This document shows, piece by piece, positions 1-10,165 of a stretch of DNA of 45,643 nucleotides. Origin of the DNA: a virus. The notes beneath the pieces were generated by a model. The model saw only the letters and a list, made by a program, of their open reading frames with translations, had not been told where the DNA came from and made no database searches. Position 1 is the first letter of the stretch. Each line of letters starts with the position of its first letter. The stretch lies in IMG/VR virus record IMGVR_UViG_3300026533_000006, positions 1 through 45,643 of that record; one strand, written 5' to 3'. The position numbers and the translations under genes were made by a program.

Positions 1-172
1 CTTCCGCTGTAGACTCTCTAAGAATAGGATAAATAGCAGCATAAGCATCTTTTTTTAAAGAAGTCCATTCACTACAATTAAGTTCTTTAAAATGTTCGTT
101 TAAAGATGAATATACTAAGCCTTGGTTTTTTAGAGCAGACATTTGTTGTCTTGCTCGTTTTAAATTAGTCAT
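1..172 (-). CDS. Tail-fibre-associated chaperone-like protein A, truncated by window edge
   Basis: The ATG at 172 overlaps the end of tail fibre A (fibre stop TAA at 167-165). The readable 57 residues begin MTNLKRARQQMSALKNQGLV and run open to base 1, so the 3' end is missing. They align with the start of the 244-aa protein at 44302-45036 (MSNLKRAYDQMKAKKSQSLV; both continue with a SSL.EHFK segment). The two are therefore paralogues, each directly downstream of a fibre gene. By analogy with the full-length copy, this is probably a fibre assembly or attachment helper. Its function is inferred from position and paralogy only. Confidence 0.7.
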   Translation of the reverse strand, partial: MTNLKRARQQMSALKNQGLVYSSLNEHFKELNCSEWTSLKKDAYAAIYPILRESTAE

Positions 173-3100
173 TTTTGAATACTCCTGTTCTTGTAAACCC
201 TACATAACTCTTAGCTGTGTTACCATTTAAGTCTGTAAAAGTTCCATTAGTTAAATTGTCATACTCTCCATTATCTCCATCATAAACACCTGCATTAGAT
301 ATAAGCTCTTCACCCATAACTTGTACTACATACTCATTATTTGTATCTACTGCTAGTGTAGGAAATGACTTAGCTGTTGGAGATACTTCTGTGTCTAGTG
401 TGATTGTGCTGTGTTTAGGTGTAGTGCCTATAGAGGATATCTCAATTCTATCAACTACTTTCCCTGATACATAGCTTGTACCACTTCTATAAAAATCTAT
501 TGTAGATGAATTTGTCTGAATACCTGTAATATCCACTTTTGTTCCATCAGTAAAATATGCTGTACCAATTTTATTATTATAATTATTTTGGATATAAACA
601 CCATTTCCGACTTTAACTTGAAAAACATAATACCCACCTGAGTTTACATACCCTTCTGTTTCAGTTGTAAATTCTACAATCTCACTATTCTCTAAAGTAT
701 GACTCTCTAAACCATTACTACCATTACCTACTGCAACCTTATCAGTGACAGTATTAGTTATCATAGCTCCTTTATAGATACTATGACTATTAGATGCTAC
801 TGTTTTTGGTAGTACCATTTCTATAGGAAGTGGAGTTGATTTAGATAGTGGTTTGTTTTGAGATTCTGCTTGATAAATCATTACCCTAGATACTGGAGTG
901 TCTTCAGTATACCTATAATTATATACTTCTCCATTATTGGTTGGTAGTACTGCTGCTGTCCAAGAATCTCCATTTGTATCAGTAAATATTCTTGGAGTAC
1001 TACCTAAGATATTTATTATTTTGTTTTTAAATGGTGTGTATGCCTTAGATGAACCTTTAGGTATTAAATCTTCACCTTCCTCTCCAACTAATAAAGGATT
1101 TATGTTAGCACTCTTACCACTTGCTAAATGGTTTAACCAATCCTGTGGATAGTTAGCAGGGTCTCCTATAATATCATTGCTTAGTGATGTTCCTTGTGTA
1201 AGTAGTGAGTTACTAGAAGTTGAAGTCATTAGATAAGGCTCTTGTATATTACTTCCTGACATGTTCAGTGTTCCATTCTTATGTAATGATGAATATACAA
1301 GCCTAATTATTAGTCCACCCGCATCTAATTTAGTAGAGTCTATATACCCTGTTGCCGTTGCTCCTGATACACCACCAAAGAATGTATATCTATTACCAAC
1401 AATAAAGTCAGTATTCTTTCTGTCATCACCTTGTCCTATATAAAAAGCAAATGATGAGCCGTCATCATATCCATTTGATACACTATTATTTCTACCTAAT
1501 GACCATTGCCAAGCTTCTACTCCAACATCTTCACTCATATCTAAATCACCACTGACCATATCACTATATGTACCACTAAGTAAGTCATACTGATTAGCTT
1601 GTTCTGTGTAAGTTGGTTTAAATATTAATCCACCATCAGACTCAAAGTATGCTTTGTCATAGAATTTAGGTTCTTCTTCTGGTCTACCTGATGGATTTCC
1701 ACTAGATATAGCACCCGAATTACCATAGTATCCACCATCAGTACCATCAACTCCAGGTCTAAGGTTATCATATACAGATAAATTAACATCATGGTTATAC
1801 CATTTTTGATATGTATTATTGGAGTCTTTCCAATTTGCTCTACAACCAAAACTATTATAAAAAGGATGATAAGCACCTGCATTTAATCTATCAAATAAAC
1901 CTGATATAACAACTTCTTCTACCTCATCATGATAAAGTCCATTACCTAACTTACTATATCCATAAGCACTAGCTATAACATCATTAGAAGTATTAGGAGC
2001 AAAGTCATGTAAACCTTTAACTGTCTTATAACCTGTCTTAGTAATTAACACTAAATCTTTTCTAGTTACATTAGTTAATACTTGAAACTTACTAGATGTT
2101 ACTAGTTCACCTGCTGTTGTATCTTCTGTAGCTTGATGGATATTGTCTACTGCTGTAATGCTCATACTATAATTTACAGTCACATCATTAGCATATAGTG
2201 TTAGATTAATTGCATTACTGTTTGGTGTTATTGTAATAGTCTTACTTGTTGTGTCTCCCATTCTTGGAAATGTTTGCCTATTAGTATTATCTATATTTTG
2301 TGCAAAACAAGAGTATGCTGATGCAGATGGGGGAGCATCAATATCAGGTTTAATTGCTATTGAGTATTTTACATTAGGGGAGACAGCCAAACTTATTGAT
2401 AAATATCCATCAGCACTGCCACTCTCGTCTTCTAGTGTAGCATTACTATCTCCATTTACATATATGTAACTTAATAGTCTACCACTTGCAATTACTGTTC
2501 CACTATCTACCAACTCATTCCCACTAACAACTATATCACCCTTAGTTAATGCTACAGGTAATACAGAACCATGTACTTTATCATCCATAAGGTAGTCTGT
2601 ACTTGTAGGGCTAAATGGAGCATCAGGTAATACTACTTGTGGTAGTTGTTTAGCACTTACTGTATCAATCTCTATTACTCCACCAGTTCTTACAGATATA
2701 CTAAAACCATCGGTATTAGAAGAAATAATATTAAATTCATAGTCACCAATACTTAGTAAAGATATAGTTCCATTATATAGCTGAGTTCTTCCATATTGAA
2801 TTGTAACATTAGCAGAGGAGTCAATTTTGCTTATAACAGAAAAACTAACTTTATAAATATTTCCAATTATGCTATTATTTATCTGTTTTACTTCAGCATA
2901 ATCTCCGTGCCCATCTAGGTATTTTAGTGTTTGCTTTGATGTATCTATAAACCCAGTTGCTGATGAGTTTACTACCCATCCAGTAGTACCATTACTAAAA
3001 TCACCATTAACAACTTCTTCATCACCTAGTCTCTCAACCAACCCATCACTAAATCTTACACTATCCCCTACTTTATCAACTATAGTGTTAGGGGTATCTC

Positions 3101-3563
3101 CTTCTAACCATCTATCTGCTTTCTTTACTTTCTTAGTGTATCCATAAGCATCAAAGTTAGCATTGTTCTGTAGTACAACAGAAGCTGTATGGTTATCTTG
3201 TAATGCTAGTATATCATCATCGTTAGAAGCTATATTTATAGCATTAGTTGATATATTAGTTTTGTTAGTGTTTACTTGTGTAGTAAGATTGGTTACATCT
3301 GTTTCTATATTAGTTATGCTTTGACTGTTGCTTGTTATATTTGCAGTGTTGTCACTTATAATAATATCTTGTGCATTGTTCTCACTATCTACATATGTTT
3401 TATCTGCCTTTCCGTTTATCACTATATCCTGTGCAGTATTTTCATCATCCACATATATTTTATCTGCTTTTAAACCTATCTGTATATCTTGTAGCTCATT
3501 TTCGCTATCTACATAATCTTTATCTGCTTTGTTTGCTGAACTAAAGTCTAGTACCTGTTTCAT
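165..3563 (-). CDS. Tail fibre A (receptor-binding protein)
   Basis: 1132 aa. Residues 9-75 hold three imperfect ~21-residue repeats of the type KADKxYVDSENxxQDI, common in phage fibre shafts. They are followed by a heptad-like N/T/I/S-rich coiled-coil stretch (about 76-130) and a segment beginning VNGDFSNGTTGW, typical of carbohydrate-binding-like jelly-roll modules. The long remainder is T/S/G/N-rich and beta-like. The last ~180 residues match fibre B (45036-45643) at both ends, with an unrelated middle, so the tip is modular. The start ATG overlaps the stop of the 85-aa gene upstream, and its own stop overlaps the next gene. No endosialidase or pectate-lyase catalytic motif is recognisable. 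Fibre role is confident; receptor unknown. Confidence 0.85.
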   Translation of the reverse strand: MKQVLDFSSANKADKDYVDSENELQDIQIGLKADKIYVDDENTAQDIVINGKADKTYVDSENNAQDIIISDNTANITSNSQSITNIETDVTNLTTQVNTNKTNISTNAINIASNDDDILALQDNHTASVVLQNNANFDAYGYTKKVKKADRWLEGDTPNTIVDKVGDSVRFSDGLVERLGDEEVVNGDFSNGTTGWVVNSSATGFIDTSKQTLKYLDGHGDYAEVKQINNSIIGNIYKVSFSVISKIDSSANVTIQYGRTQLYNGTISLLSIGDYEFNIISSNTDGFSISVRTGGVIEIDTVSAKQLPQVVLPDAPFSPTSTDYLMDDKVHGSVLPVALTKGDIVVSGNELVDSGTVIASGRLLSYIYVNGDSNATLEDESGSADGYLSISLAVSPNVKYSIAIKPDIDAPPSASAYSCFAQNIDNTNRQTFPRMGDTTSKTITITPNSNAINLTLYANDVTVNYSMSITAVDNIHQATEDTTAGELVTSSKFQVLTNVTRKDLVLITKTGYKTVKGLHDFAPNTSNDVIASAYGYSKLGNGLYHDEVEEVVISGLFDRLNAGAYHPFYNSFGCRANWKDSNNTYQKWYNHDVNLSVYDNLRPGVDGTDGGYYGNSGAISSGNPSGRPEEEPKFYDKAYFESDGGLIFKPTYTEQANQYDLLSGTYSDMVSGDLDMSEDVGVEAWQWSLGRNNSVSNGYDDGSSFAFYIGQGDDRKNTDFIVGNRYTFFGGVSGATATGYIDSTKLDAGGLIIRLVYSSLHKNGTLNMSGSNIQEPYLMTSTSSNSLLTQGTSLSNDIIGDPANYPQDWLNHLASGKSANINPLLVGEEGEDLIPKGSSKAYTPFKNKIINILGSTPRIFTDTNGDSWTAAVLPTNNGEVYNYRYTEDTPVSRVMIYQAESQNKPLSKSTPLPIEMVLPKTVASNSHSIYKGAMITNTVTDKVAVGNGSNGLESHTLENSEIVEFTTETEGYVNSGGYYVFQVKVGNGVYIQNNYNNKIGTAYFTDGTKVDITGIQTNSSTIDFYRSGTSYVSGKVVDRIEISSIGTTPKHSTITLDTEVSPTAKSFPTLAVDTNNEYVVQVMGEELISNAGVYDGDNGEYDNLTNGTFTDLNGNTAKSYVGFTRTGVFKND

Positions 3564-3820
3564 TATACTATACCAAAAGCTTCAACATGTATTGCTCTGC
3601 TTCCTGTTTTTAGATATATTGTTGTTGTTGAACTTGACATTATCAATAGTCCTTTCCCACATAATATCCCTCCTACTTCACTATCCGTTATTGGTTCAAA
3701 ACTATATTTTAGTTCGTCATCTGAGCAGTTCTGTATCTGTTTACAGTTTCGTATTTCTGAATACTCATTTTCTGCCATCTGAACTGTCTCTTGTTTTTTT
3801 GTCAATGTTATTATTGCCAT
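3563..3820 (-). CDS. Small putative virion protein between giant RNAP protein and fibre
   Basis: 85 aa, starting MAIITLTKKQETVQMAENEY. It lies between the giant virion protein and tail fibre A, and its stop overlaps the fibre's ATG, so the two are probably translated together. The predicted content is mostly beta strands (SSTTTIYLKTGSRAIHVEAF), with two cysteines in NCKQIQNC and one in LCGKG. There is no membrane segment. The small beta-rich form fits a fibre-attachment, neck or decoration protein, but I do not recognise the family. Confidence 0.55.
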   Translation of the reverse strand: MAIITLTKKQETVQMAENEYSEIRNCKQIQNCSDDELKYSFEPITDSEVGGILCGKGLLIMSSSTTTIYLKTGSRAIHVEAFGIV

Positions 3821-3835
3821 TCTCTATCTCCTCTT

Positions 3836-6800
3836 TTAATTCTTCGTTAGGTCTAACAATTTTTGAGTTGCACCTCTTCTGTCTGCACCTTTACCTTTCG
3901 GTTCTTTTTTTGTATTAGTTTTCAATGCTTCACCTACTGTCTTCTTTCCTTCGTATACATCATATCCTCTCTGCATATATGCGGGTATTACCGTTGATAT
4001 TGCAGTTCTTATTAAATCCTCATCACCACTTAATATATCTGGTACTTTTGTTATATATTGCTCTAACATGTCTACAAATTGTGTTGTAGGTGATTGTGAT
4101 TGAAAGTCTTTTCCAGACTCTTTTGATAATATGTATATACCAACCATCATAGCCATTGCTTTTACTGGATTTTTCTTTGCTACTTTCAATGCCATTGGTG
4201 CTGACAACGAAGCCCATTTAACAAATGGTAATCCTAAGTAACTATCCATTCTCTCTATCCAAGGATAAACCATTCTATTCATGTCTGCAAATAACCCGTT
4301 GGCTGTGTCTACTGCTTCATTCATAGGTTTTCCATTCTTTAGTTCTTTCTTTGCTATTACATATCTACCAGTTGTATCTATTGCTGTAAATACTTTGTTT
4401 ACTGCTTTCCCTGCCAATGAACCTTGGTTTAATAAGATGTTGTTAGCTACTGTTCCCACATGTTTAGGTGTTACTGACCCTACCATATGTTGCAGTAAAG
4501 GCTTAGACGAATCAACCACTCCTTCAAGCTTGTTAGTAGATAAGCCAGATGCTTCTAGTTCTTGTAACAGCAGTGCTTCCTCAGAGAGAGTGTTCTTTGG
4601 AACTCTTTTCCCTTTTGTCTGTGCTTGGTTCACTTTAGTTTCATAAGCTCTAAGCTCCATCATTGTTGATACTGCTTCTTTTTGCCATACTGCTAAGTCT
4701 TTGGGATTAACTCCATGTACTAGTGCTGTTGTCTGGTTTACCACTGTTGCATTTACATACGATGGTACATTCTTTAGAACTACATTTTGTTTGAACATTG
4801 TTCCTAGGTTTTTAAGAAGTCTATCTGCTAGTTGTACTGCTTGATGTGATTCATCGTTTGCAAACAGTCTTACTTCTTCTCTTCCTAATATTTGTTCTTT
4901 TAAATCTTCATTAACATATTTTAATCGTTTCTTTAATATTTGTGGCAAGTGACCCATTTCTTTCTTTGATAATTTCACCATTCCCTTTTGAGGCTTTGTG
5001 CTATACAGTTCTGATTTTCCAGTTGCTAGTTCAGACAATGTTTCATTGATATTACTTCTGTTTGCTTGTTTGATAGAGTTTGTTTCAAATGTTCTTGACA
5101 GTGTTTCTGCTAAGTTTTCTGTCTTACCTGCTTTCACTCTTGTTTCTTCATCTACAATTTTAAAGTATTTGTCACCAGTCTGTTTTAGTCTGTTTCTTTG
5201 CTGATTAGTTACATCTATTGGCTTTTCAGATTTAACTTCTGTACCTAGTCTACCTTTTTCCCTCTCTCTTGGTATAACTCCATTTTCATCTTTTCCGAGA
5301 CCATCATATACAGCTTTACCTTTCTCATTTATTCTTTTACCTTTATTAAACACTTCCCCCTGATATCCTTTGATAGCTGATGTGTCTGTATCCGTTCCTA
5401 CAAAATTAGCTTTGTTCTCTTTATCTATCTGAGTTAGCATATCCATTAAATTGTCAAAGTCTTTGTCCTTAGACATCTTCTCTATTGACTTCCATGAGTT
5501 ATTTTGTTTAATTGCTTGTATTGTAATAAGTGAGTCTATTAGCTCTTCTGCTTCTGTTGGAAAACCATGAGTCTTTGCTATTTGATGTGCATTGTTTTTG
5601 AAGTAACCAAATTGCTCTGACTTAACTCCTATACCTCTAGCTGTCTGCTCAATCTCTTTACCTGCTCTTTCTAATATAACTTTTGTTTCTTGACTTTCCC
5701 ATACTCGGTTTGCCTTAGCTTCTGTATCAATCCCTTTTCTGAATATAGATTGGTAATCAGTTTGCACTATGTGTTTTGGTGCTGATGATTGAAGTTCTTT
5801 ACTCCAAGATTTAATATCTTTAGTTACATCCTCTACAAGTTTAGCTATGTTAGCTTCTCTTACTTTAGTAGTAGTAAATTTATTTCTAAAGTCTGTTGAC
5901 ATTTCATTGCCCTTGAACCACTCCTTAAATTTAGTCCACTTACCTTTCGGTGTTAATGTATCTACTTGAGTTTGTTTAACTAAATCTCTGGCTTGTGTCT
6001 CTGCAACATTAAGTCTCTTCATTTTGGCAGGTTTCCAACTATATACAATTTCTTTTACCTCTTTGTATGTAGGTGCTACCTCTTTCTTAACTAGTGAGTA
6101 TTCAGTTGTTTCCATTCTCTTCTCACCTAACTTTCTCTCTTGTCTGATTAATTGTTTCTCTGTAGGAGAGAAATTCCCAACTGGTGTTCCATCTTCATTA
6201 GTGTAAAGTCTGTTACCCTTTATCTCACCATCTTTTCCAAGTAGTGTGTTAAATTCTAACTTTCTTCTAGCTTCTTCAAATAATTCCATCTGAGTATCTT
6301 TCCATACTTTTTCGTTAACTCCTTTCGGTGTTTCCCCAATCATCTTCTCAGTAAATCTTGGACCTTTCTTTGCAAAGTAAATTGCTCTCTCGAATGGAGA
6401 GTTAAGGTCTAGGTCTAATGAAGAGTGCATTTGCTCATTTACTATTTCATCCAATGTTGAACCTGCATTTGTATCTCTATGGTCTAATGATGTCATATAG
6501 TCTCTCATAAGTTCACTTTTGTTTTTGACTCTGCTATCATCATGTACAGTCTTCTTTATTAAGTTAGGCTTACCCTCTGGATTTAGAGGACCTTCTATGT
6601 GTTCAAGCTCCATTGAGTTCTTTGCATTTTTAACTTGTTCTGGCTTCAAAGTCTTCTTCTGTAAAGATTGTCCTTTGTATCCTAAGTCTTTCATTATTGA
6701 ATGTAATAAATCTTTTTCTAGTATCTCTGATAATATTTGGTTATAAATCTTTTGTACCTCACTAGATACACCCTTTTGAACTGTCATTGCATCGTGAATA

Positions 6801-9800
6801 GTCTGGATTGGTTTTCCTAATCTCTTCGCTATCTCTCCAACAATGTATCCATCAATTGAGTGCACTATGTTTGGCATAAGTCCTCTTGAACCCATATCAG
6901 CTTTACTTTCGTCTGTAATAAGAGCATCTGTCTTTTTATCTAACTTTCCCTCTATCTTTGCATTTTCTGTATACTTAACTACTCGTCCATTTGGTAGTGT
7001 CCAAGTAAAGTTTCCTTTTGTGCCTTTTTGTAAAGAGTAGATAGCATCCATAGCTTCTATTACTAACTTAGCTTTATTTCCTAGTGCATTTGTAAATGCT
7101 TCTACGACTACTTCTGATTCTTGTATAGATAACTTATTTGTCTTTGCAAATTCTTTTACTGCTGACTTGGTACCTTGTCCATAAGATTTAAGCATGACAA
7201 GTGGTTTAACATGAGCTTTCTCTATACTACCACCTAACTTATCTTTTATAGACTTTGGTAAATCCATCTTGTTCATTTCATTTGCTATTACAACTCTAAG
7301 GTCTGCACTTGCATCATCAATAGTTTTAGTTATACCTGCTAGTTTTGCATCACCAGTTAGCATAGTGAAGATTTGATATGCTTGTGAACTTGCATCTATT
7401 GTTTCATCTTTGAAATGTATTCTCTTAGTTTCATCAACCTTTGCTAAATTCTCTATACCTATATCTTCTCTCATAATCTTGTTCGCTTCTGCTTTACCTT
7501 CTGCTCTTATTGCTTCATCCGATGAACTTAGTTTTCCAACTGTTTCTGGTGAAACTCCTGCATCTAACAAGTCCATTTCATCTTCTCTAAGAGTGTTCTT
7601 TCCAGTAGTCTTATTTCTAAATGTCTTCTTTGAACCAACTTCATAGTTCTTTGCTATAGACTCTTTAGTTATTCTAGTGTTGTCCACTTTTTCATTAGAC
7701 TCTTTCTCCTTAGTACTAACACCTTTCTTTACATCTTTAGGAGTAAACTCTCTCTCCTTCTTTGTAATTCCAATAGCTTCATACTTAGCAACTTTCTCTT
7801 GTTCTGCAATCTTTACTTCTTCTGGTGAGTTGAACTCTGTCTTCTGCTCTTGTGCATCTAATCTTTGTTCTTCTCTGTATCTAAGTTCATGTATATCAAT
7901 GTCTCCATTTTTATATGCCTTTACATCTGCTCTTCTTTCCAATGCTGTCTTTACTAACTTAACATCATCTGGTTTAGGTTTAGCACCTGCTCTCTTAGAT
8001 TCTTGTATTCCTTTGTTAGCTCTAGCTACTGCTGACTTCTCTGCTAATCCGTTATTGATTATATTTGACTCAATCTCTAATTCGTTTACCTCTTTATCAG
8101 TATGTCTAAAACCTTCACCTCTCGACTCATTACCTTTTAAGAATGTCTTATACTGTTCCGATATATCTTTCTCTCGTTTAGTAGTTTCTCTCTTGTTTTC
8201 TTTAGGTTTGTTTGCTTCTTCAATCTTTGCTTTAGCTTTTGCTATGTTACCTTTTGGTGCTAGTTGTTCAGTTACTTTTTTACCTTTTAATTCAGCTAGT
8301 TTCTGGTGTGCTACCTTTTTAACTTCTTTTGGCAAGTTCTTATCGAAAGCTATTGACTTATACTGTTCTCTCTCAAATGCTATTCTATCTGCTTTAGCTT
8401 CTGCACTGTTTGGTGTATAGTCTCCTTTATATCTAGCTTGATTCTGCCCATAAGTTCTTCTTATTTCTTGGCTATCGTCATAGATTTTAAGTCTTCTTTC
8501 TACTTCTATTTGTGCATCTTTTGCAATAGTCTGTTCAAGTTTCAGTGTAGCTTTCTGAGTATCCCCACCTTGTGCTGATAGAAGTGAACTTTCTTCTGAG
8601 TACTTTCTTCCCCTGAAATCTTCATTCCAATTCTTTACTAGTAGTCTTTTGACTTTAGTTTGGTCTGCTTTCTTTAAAGGATGATGTACTGATAACTCTT
8701 GACTTGACAATATGTCTAGTCCTTCCGTATCCTGTATCTTGTTTCCTTTCTTGTCAAATCTTTGTTTGCTTCCCGTACTTATCTCTCTAGTTTCTACTTT
8801 AGGTTTACCTTTTACAGTAGTCTCAACTAGTTCTAAATCTGACTTCGGAGGGTTTGCTTTAAAGTCATTATGCTTCGCTGTTTGCCCATCTTTAACTTCT
8901 TTAAGCAAACTGTACACTATCTCTTGTTCTTTAGGAGTAGCTTCTTTGAACTCTGTAGTCTCTACTACTTTCTCTGGAGTTCCTACTTTCATAAACTTAG
9001 ACATAATTGCACCCATAGCTGAACCTAGCCCACCTGCCATCACTACTGTTTCTGGGGTTGCTTCTAGTCCAATCTTATTAGACTTTGAGAACATCTTTAT
9101 AGCTTCTGGAGCCATTGCTGATAGTCCTTGTGTGATTGCATCATAAGCTATCTTACCTTTGACAGTTGGATTGATTAATAAATCTGGTACTATTTCACCT
9201 AATGCTTGTGAAGCTCCATCTTTGTTTTTTACAGCTTCATAATTTATATTAGCTCTTTCTTCCCAAAATTTAGCTTCATCTTCAAATGAATTATTTGTTG
9301 CCTTATTTAGTAATCCAGTAATTCCACCTAACACTTTGTCTACTGCTATTGAAGCTCCTAAACCAAAGTCTTTTATACCATCACCCGTAGGTACAGTTGT
9401 TACTTCTTCAAGTAATTGAGAACCTGCTTTCTTATATGTATCTAAGTCTAACAGTGAAGGCTCACTCTTTTGATTAGCTTTCGATATTGCTATATTCTTC
9501 TTTGTTCTAGCTGATATGCTATCTTGCAATTCTTGTAGAGGTGCTGATACATTTGTTCTTTCTATTATTCTATCAGTTTCTCTCTTTGCTACATTCATAG
9601 ACTTTTGTGTATAGATTTCTGTACCACCTGCATTTAATGATGCATCTTTTGCATGACCATAATCATATGCTCTATTGTCTAATGAATTTCTGTTTCCATG
9701 AATTAGTCTTTCTGCTTTGGCTACATCCTTCATTCTTCTTGCTGATTTTACAGTCCAATTTTGTTGGAATTGCATATCATTCTGGTATCTTTCCCATACA

Positions 9801-10150
9801 CTTCCACCTGCTCTACCATATTTAGTTTCACCAGTATTAGGGTTGTAAAGTTCGTATAATGTTCCGTCTGCTTCATCTTCATTGTCTGCTACAAGACTGT
9901 CCACTTCTCGTGTCAGTTCTTCTGATGATAGGTTATTGAAACTTTTATTGTTAGTCTTTAAAGTTTTACCCTTATAATCTGTCACTGTTTCTGGTTGATA
10001 CCAAGGTGATTTCTGAGTTGTTCCTCCAAATATTCCTTGTGTTGTATCTCTGAATGGTTGTGCTATCTTGTCATTATACCCTTTCTCTAGTCGTTCTGTG
10101 AAAGTTTGTTCAGTGTCTATTCCTAGTAAACCTAGTAGTCCTCCTGCCAT
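3836..10150 (-). CDS. Giant virion protein with embedded T7-family RNA polymerase (N4 vRNAP-like)
   Basis: 2104 aa. RNA polymerase signatures occur in order. DxxGR is at 511-515 (DFRGR), followed by SAQGGDTQK, equivalent to T7 NPQGNDMTK. Motif A has Asp919 in ETIDASSQAYQIF. Motif B has Lys982 eight residues before Tyr990 (KPLVMLKSYGQG), the T7 K631/Y639 spacing. TWTLPNGRVVKY lies at 1049-1060. Motif C region is RGLMPNIVHSIDG with His1119-Asp1120 in TIHDA. About 400 residues separate DxxGR from motif A (112 in T7), much of it Lys/Glu-rich insertion. Residues ~94-182 resemble a GIY-YIG/T5orf172 domain. Residues ~1780-2060 look like podovirus ejection-protein sequence (NGLFADMNRM, PWIERMDSYLGLPFVKW), with hydrophobic helices near 253-285, 360-385 and 1985-2008. 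N4 vRNAP (gp50, ~3500 aa) is the known parallel: packaged, ejected, transcribes early genes. Position after capsid and lysozyme genes supports a virion protein. Packaging and activity are inferred. Confidence 0.88.
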   Translation of the reverse strand: MAGGLLGLLGIDTEQTFTERLEKGYNDKIAQPFRDTTQGIFGGTTQKSPWYQPETVTDYKGKTLKTNNKSFNNLSSEELTREVDSLVADNEDEADGTLYELYNPNTGETKYGRAGGSVWERYQNDMQFQQNWTVKSARRMKDVAKAERLIHGNRNSLDNRAYDYGHAKDASLNAGGTEIYTQKSMNVAKRETDRIIERTNVSAPLQELQDSISARTKKNIAISKANQKSEPSLLDLDTYKKAGSQLLEEVTTVPTGDGIKDFGLGASIAVDKVLGGITGLLNKATNNSFEDEAKFWEERANINYEAVKNKDGASQALGEIVPDLLINPTVKGKIAYDAITQGLSAMAPEAIKMFSKSNKIGLEATPETVVMAGGLGSAMGAIMSKFMKVGTPEKVVETTEFKEATPKEQEIVYSLLKEVKDGQTAKHNDFKANPPKSDLELVETTVKGKPKVETREISTGSKQRFDKKGNKIQDTEGLDILSSQELSVHHPLKKADQTKVKRLLVKNWNEDFRGRKYSEESSLLSAQGGDTQKATLKLEQTIAKDAQIEVERRLKIYDDSQEIRRTYGQNQARYKGDYTPNSAEAKADRIAFEREQYKSIAFDKNLPKEVKKVAHQKLAELKGKKVTEQLAPKGNIAKAKAKIEEANKPKENKRETTKREKDISEQYKTFLKGNESRGEGFRHTDKEVNELEIESNIINNGLAEKSAVARANKGIQESKRAGAKPKPDDVKLVKTALERRADVKAYKNGDIDIHELRYREEQRLDAQEQKTEFNSPEEVKIAEQEKVAKYEAIGITKKEREFTPKDVKKGVSTKEKESNEKVDNTRITKESIAKNYEVGSKKTFRNKTTGKNTLREDEMDLLDAGVSPETVGKLSSSDEAIRAEGKAEANKIMREDIGIENLAKVDETKRIHFKDETIDASSQAYQIFTMLTGDAKLAGITKTIDDASADLRVVIANEMNKMDLPKSIKDKLGGSIEKAHVKPLVMLKSYGQGTKSAVKEFAKTNKLSIQESEVVVEAFTNALGNKAKLVIEAMDAIYSLQKGTKGNFTWTLPNGRVVKYTENAKIEGKLDKKTDALITDESKADMGSRGLMPNIVHSIDGYIVGEIAKRLGKPIQTIHDAMTVQKGVSSEVQKIYNQILSEILEKDLLHSIMKDLGYKGQSLQKKTLKPEQVKNAKNSMELEHIEGPLNPEGKPNLIKKTVHDDSRVKNKSELMRDYMTSLDHRDTNAGSTLDEIVNEQMHSSLDLDLNSPFERAIYFAKKGPRFTEKMIGETPKGVNEKVWKDTQMELFEEARRKLEFNTLLGKDGEIKGNRLYTNEDGTPVGNFSPTEKQLIRQERKLGEKRMETTEYSLVKKEVAPTYKEVKEIVYSWKPAKMKRLNVAETQARDLVKQTQVDTLTPKGKWTKFKEWFKGNEMSTDFRNKFTTTKVREANIAKLVEDVTKDIKSWSKELQSSAPKHIVQTDYQSIFRKGIDTEAKANRVWESQETKVILERAGKEIEQTARGIGVKSEQFGYFKNNAHQIAKTHGFPTEAEELIDSLITIQAIKQNNSWKSIEKMSKDKDFDNLMDMLTQIDKENKANFVGTDTDTSAIKGYQGEVFNKGKRINEKGKAVYDGLGKDENGVIPREREKGRLGTEVKSEKPIDVTNQQRNRLKQTGDKYFKIVDEETRVKAGKTENLAETLSRTFETNSIKQANRSNINETLSELATGKSELYSTKPQKGMVKLSKKEMGHLPQILKKRLKYVNEDLKEQILGREEVRLFANDESHQAVQLADRLLKNLGTMFKQNVVLKNVPSYVNATVVNQTTALVHGVNPKDLAVWQKEAVSTMMELRAYETKVNQAQTKGKRVPKNTLSEEALLLQELEASGLSTNKLEGVVDSSKPLLQHMVGSVTPKHVGTVANNILLNQGSLAGKAVNKVFTAIDTTGRYVIAKKELKNGKPMNEAVDTANGLFADMNRMVYPWIERMDSYLGLPFVKWASLSAPMALKVAKKNPVKAMAMMVGIYILSKESGKDFQSQSPTTQFVDMLEQYITKVPDILSGDEDLIRTAISTVIPAYMQRGYDVYEGKKTVGEALKTNTKKEPKGKGADRRGATQKLLDLTKN

Positions 10151-10165
10151 AGTCTTTCTCCTTTT

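Noticed and set aside
7677-8420. Long plus-strand open frame (247 codons) opposite the giant virion gene
   Set aside because: It mirrors the Lys/Glu-rich coding strand in an antisense frame (Ser/Leu/Phe-rich product), has no ribosome site and the minus-strand gene is clearly real.
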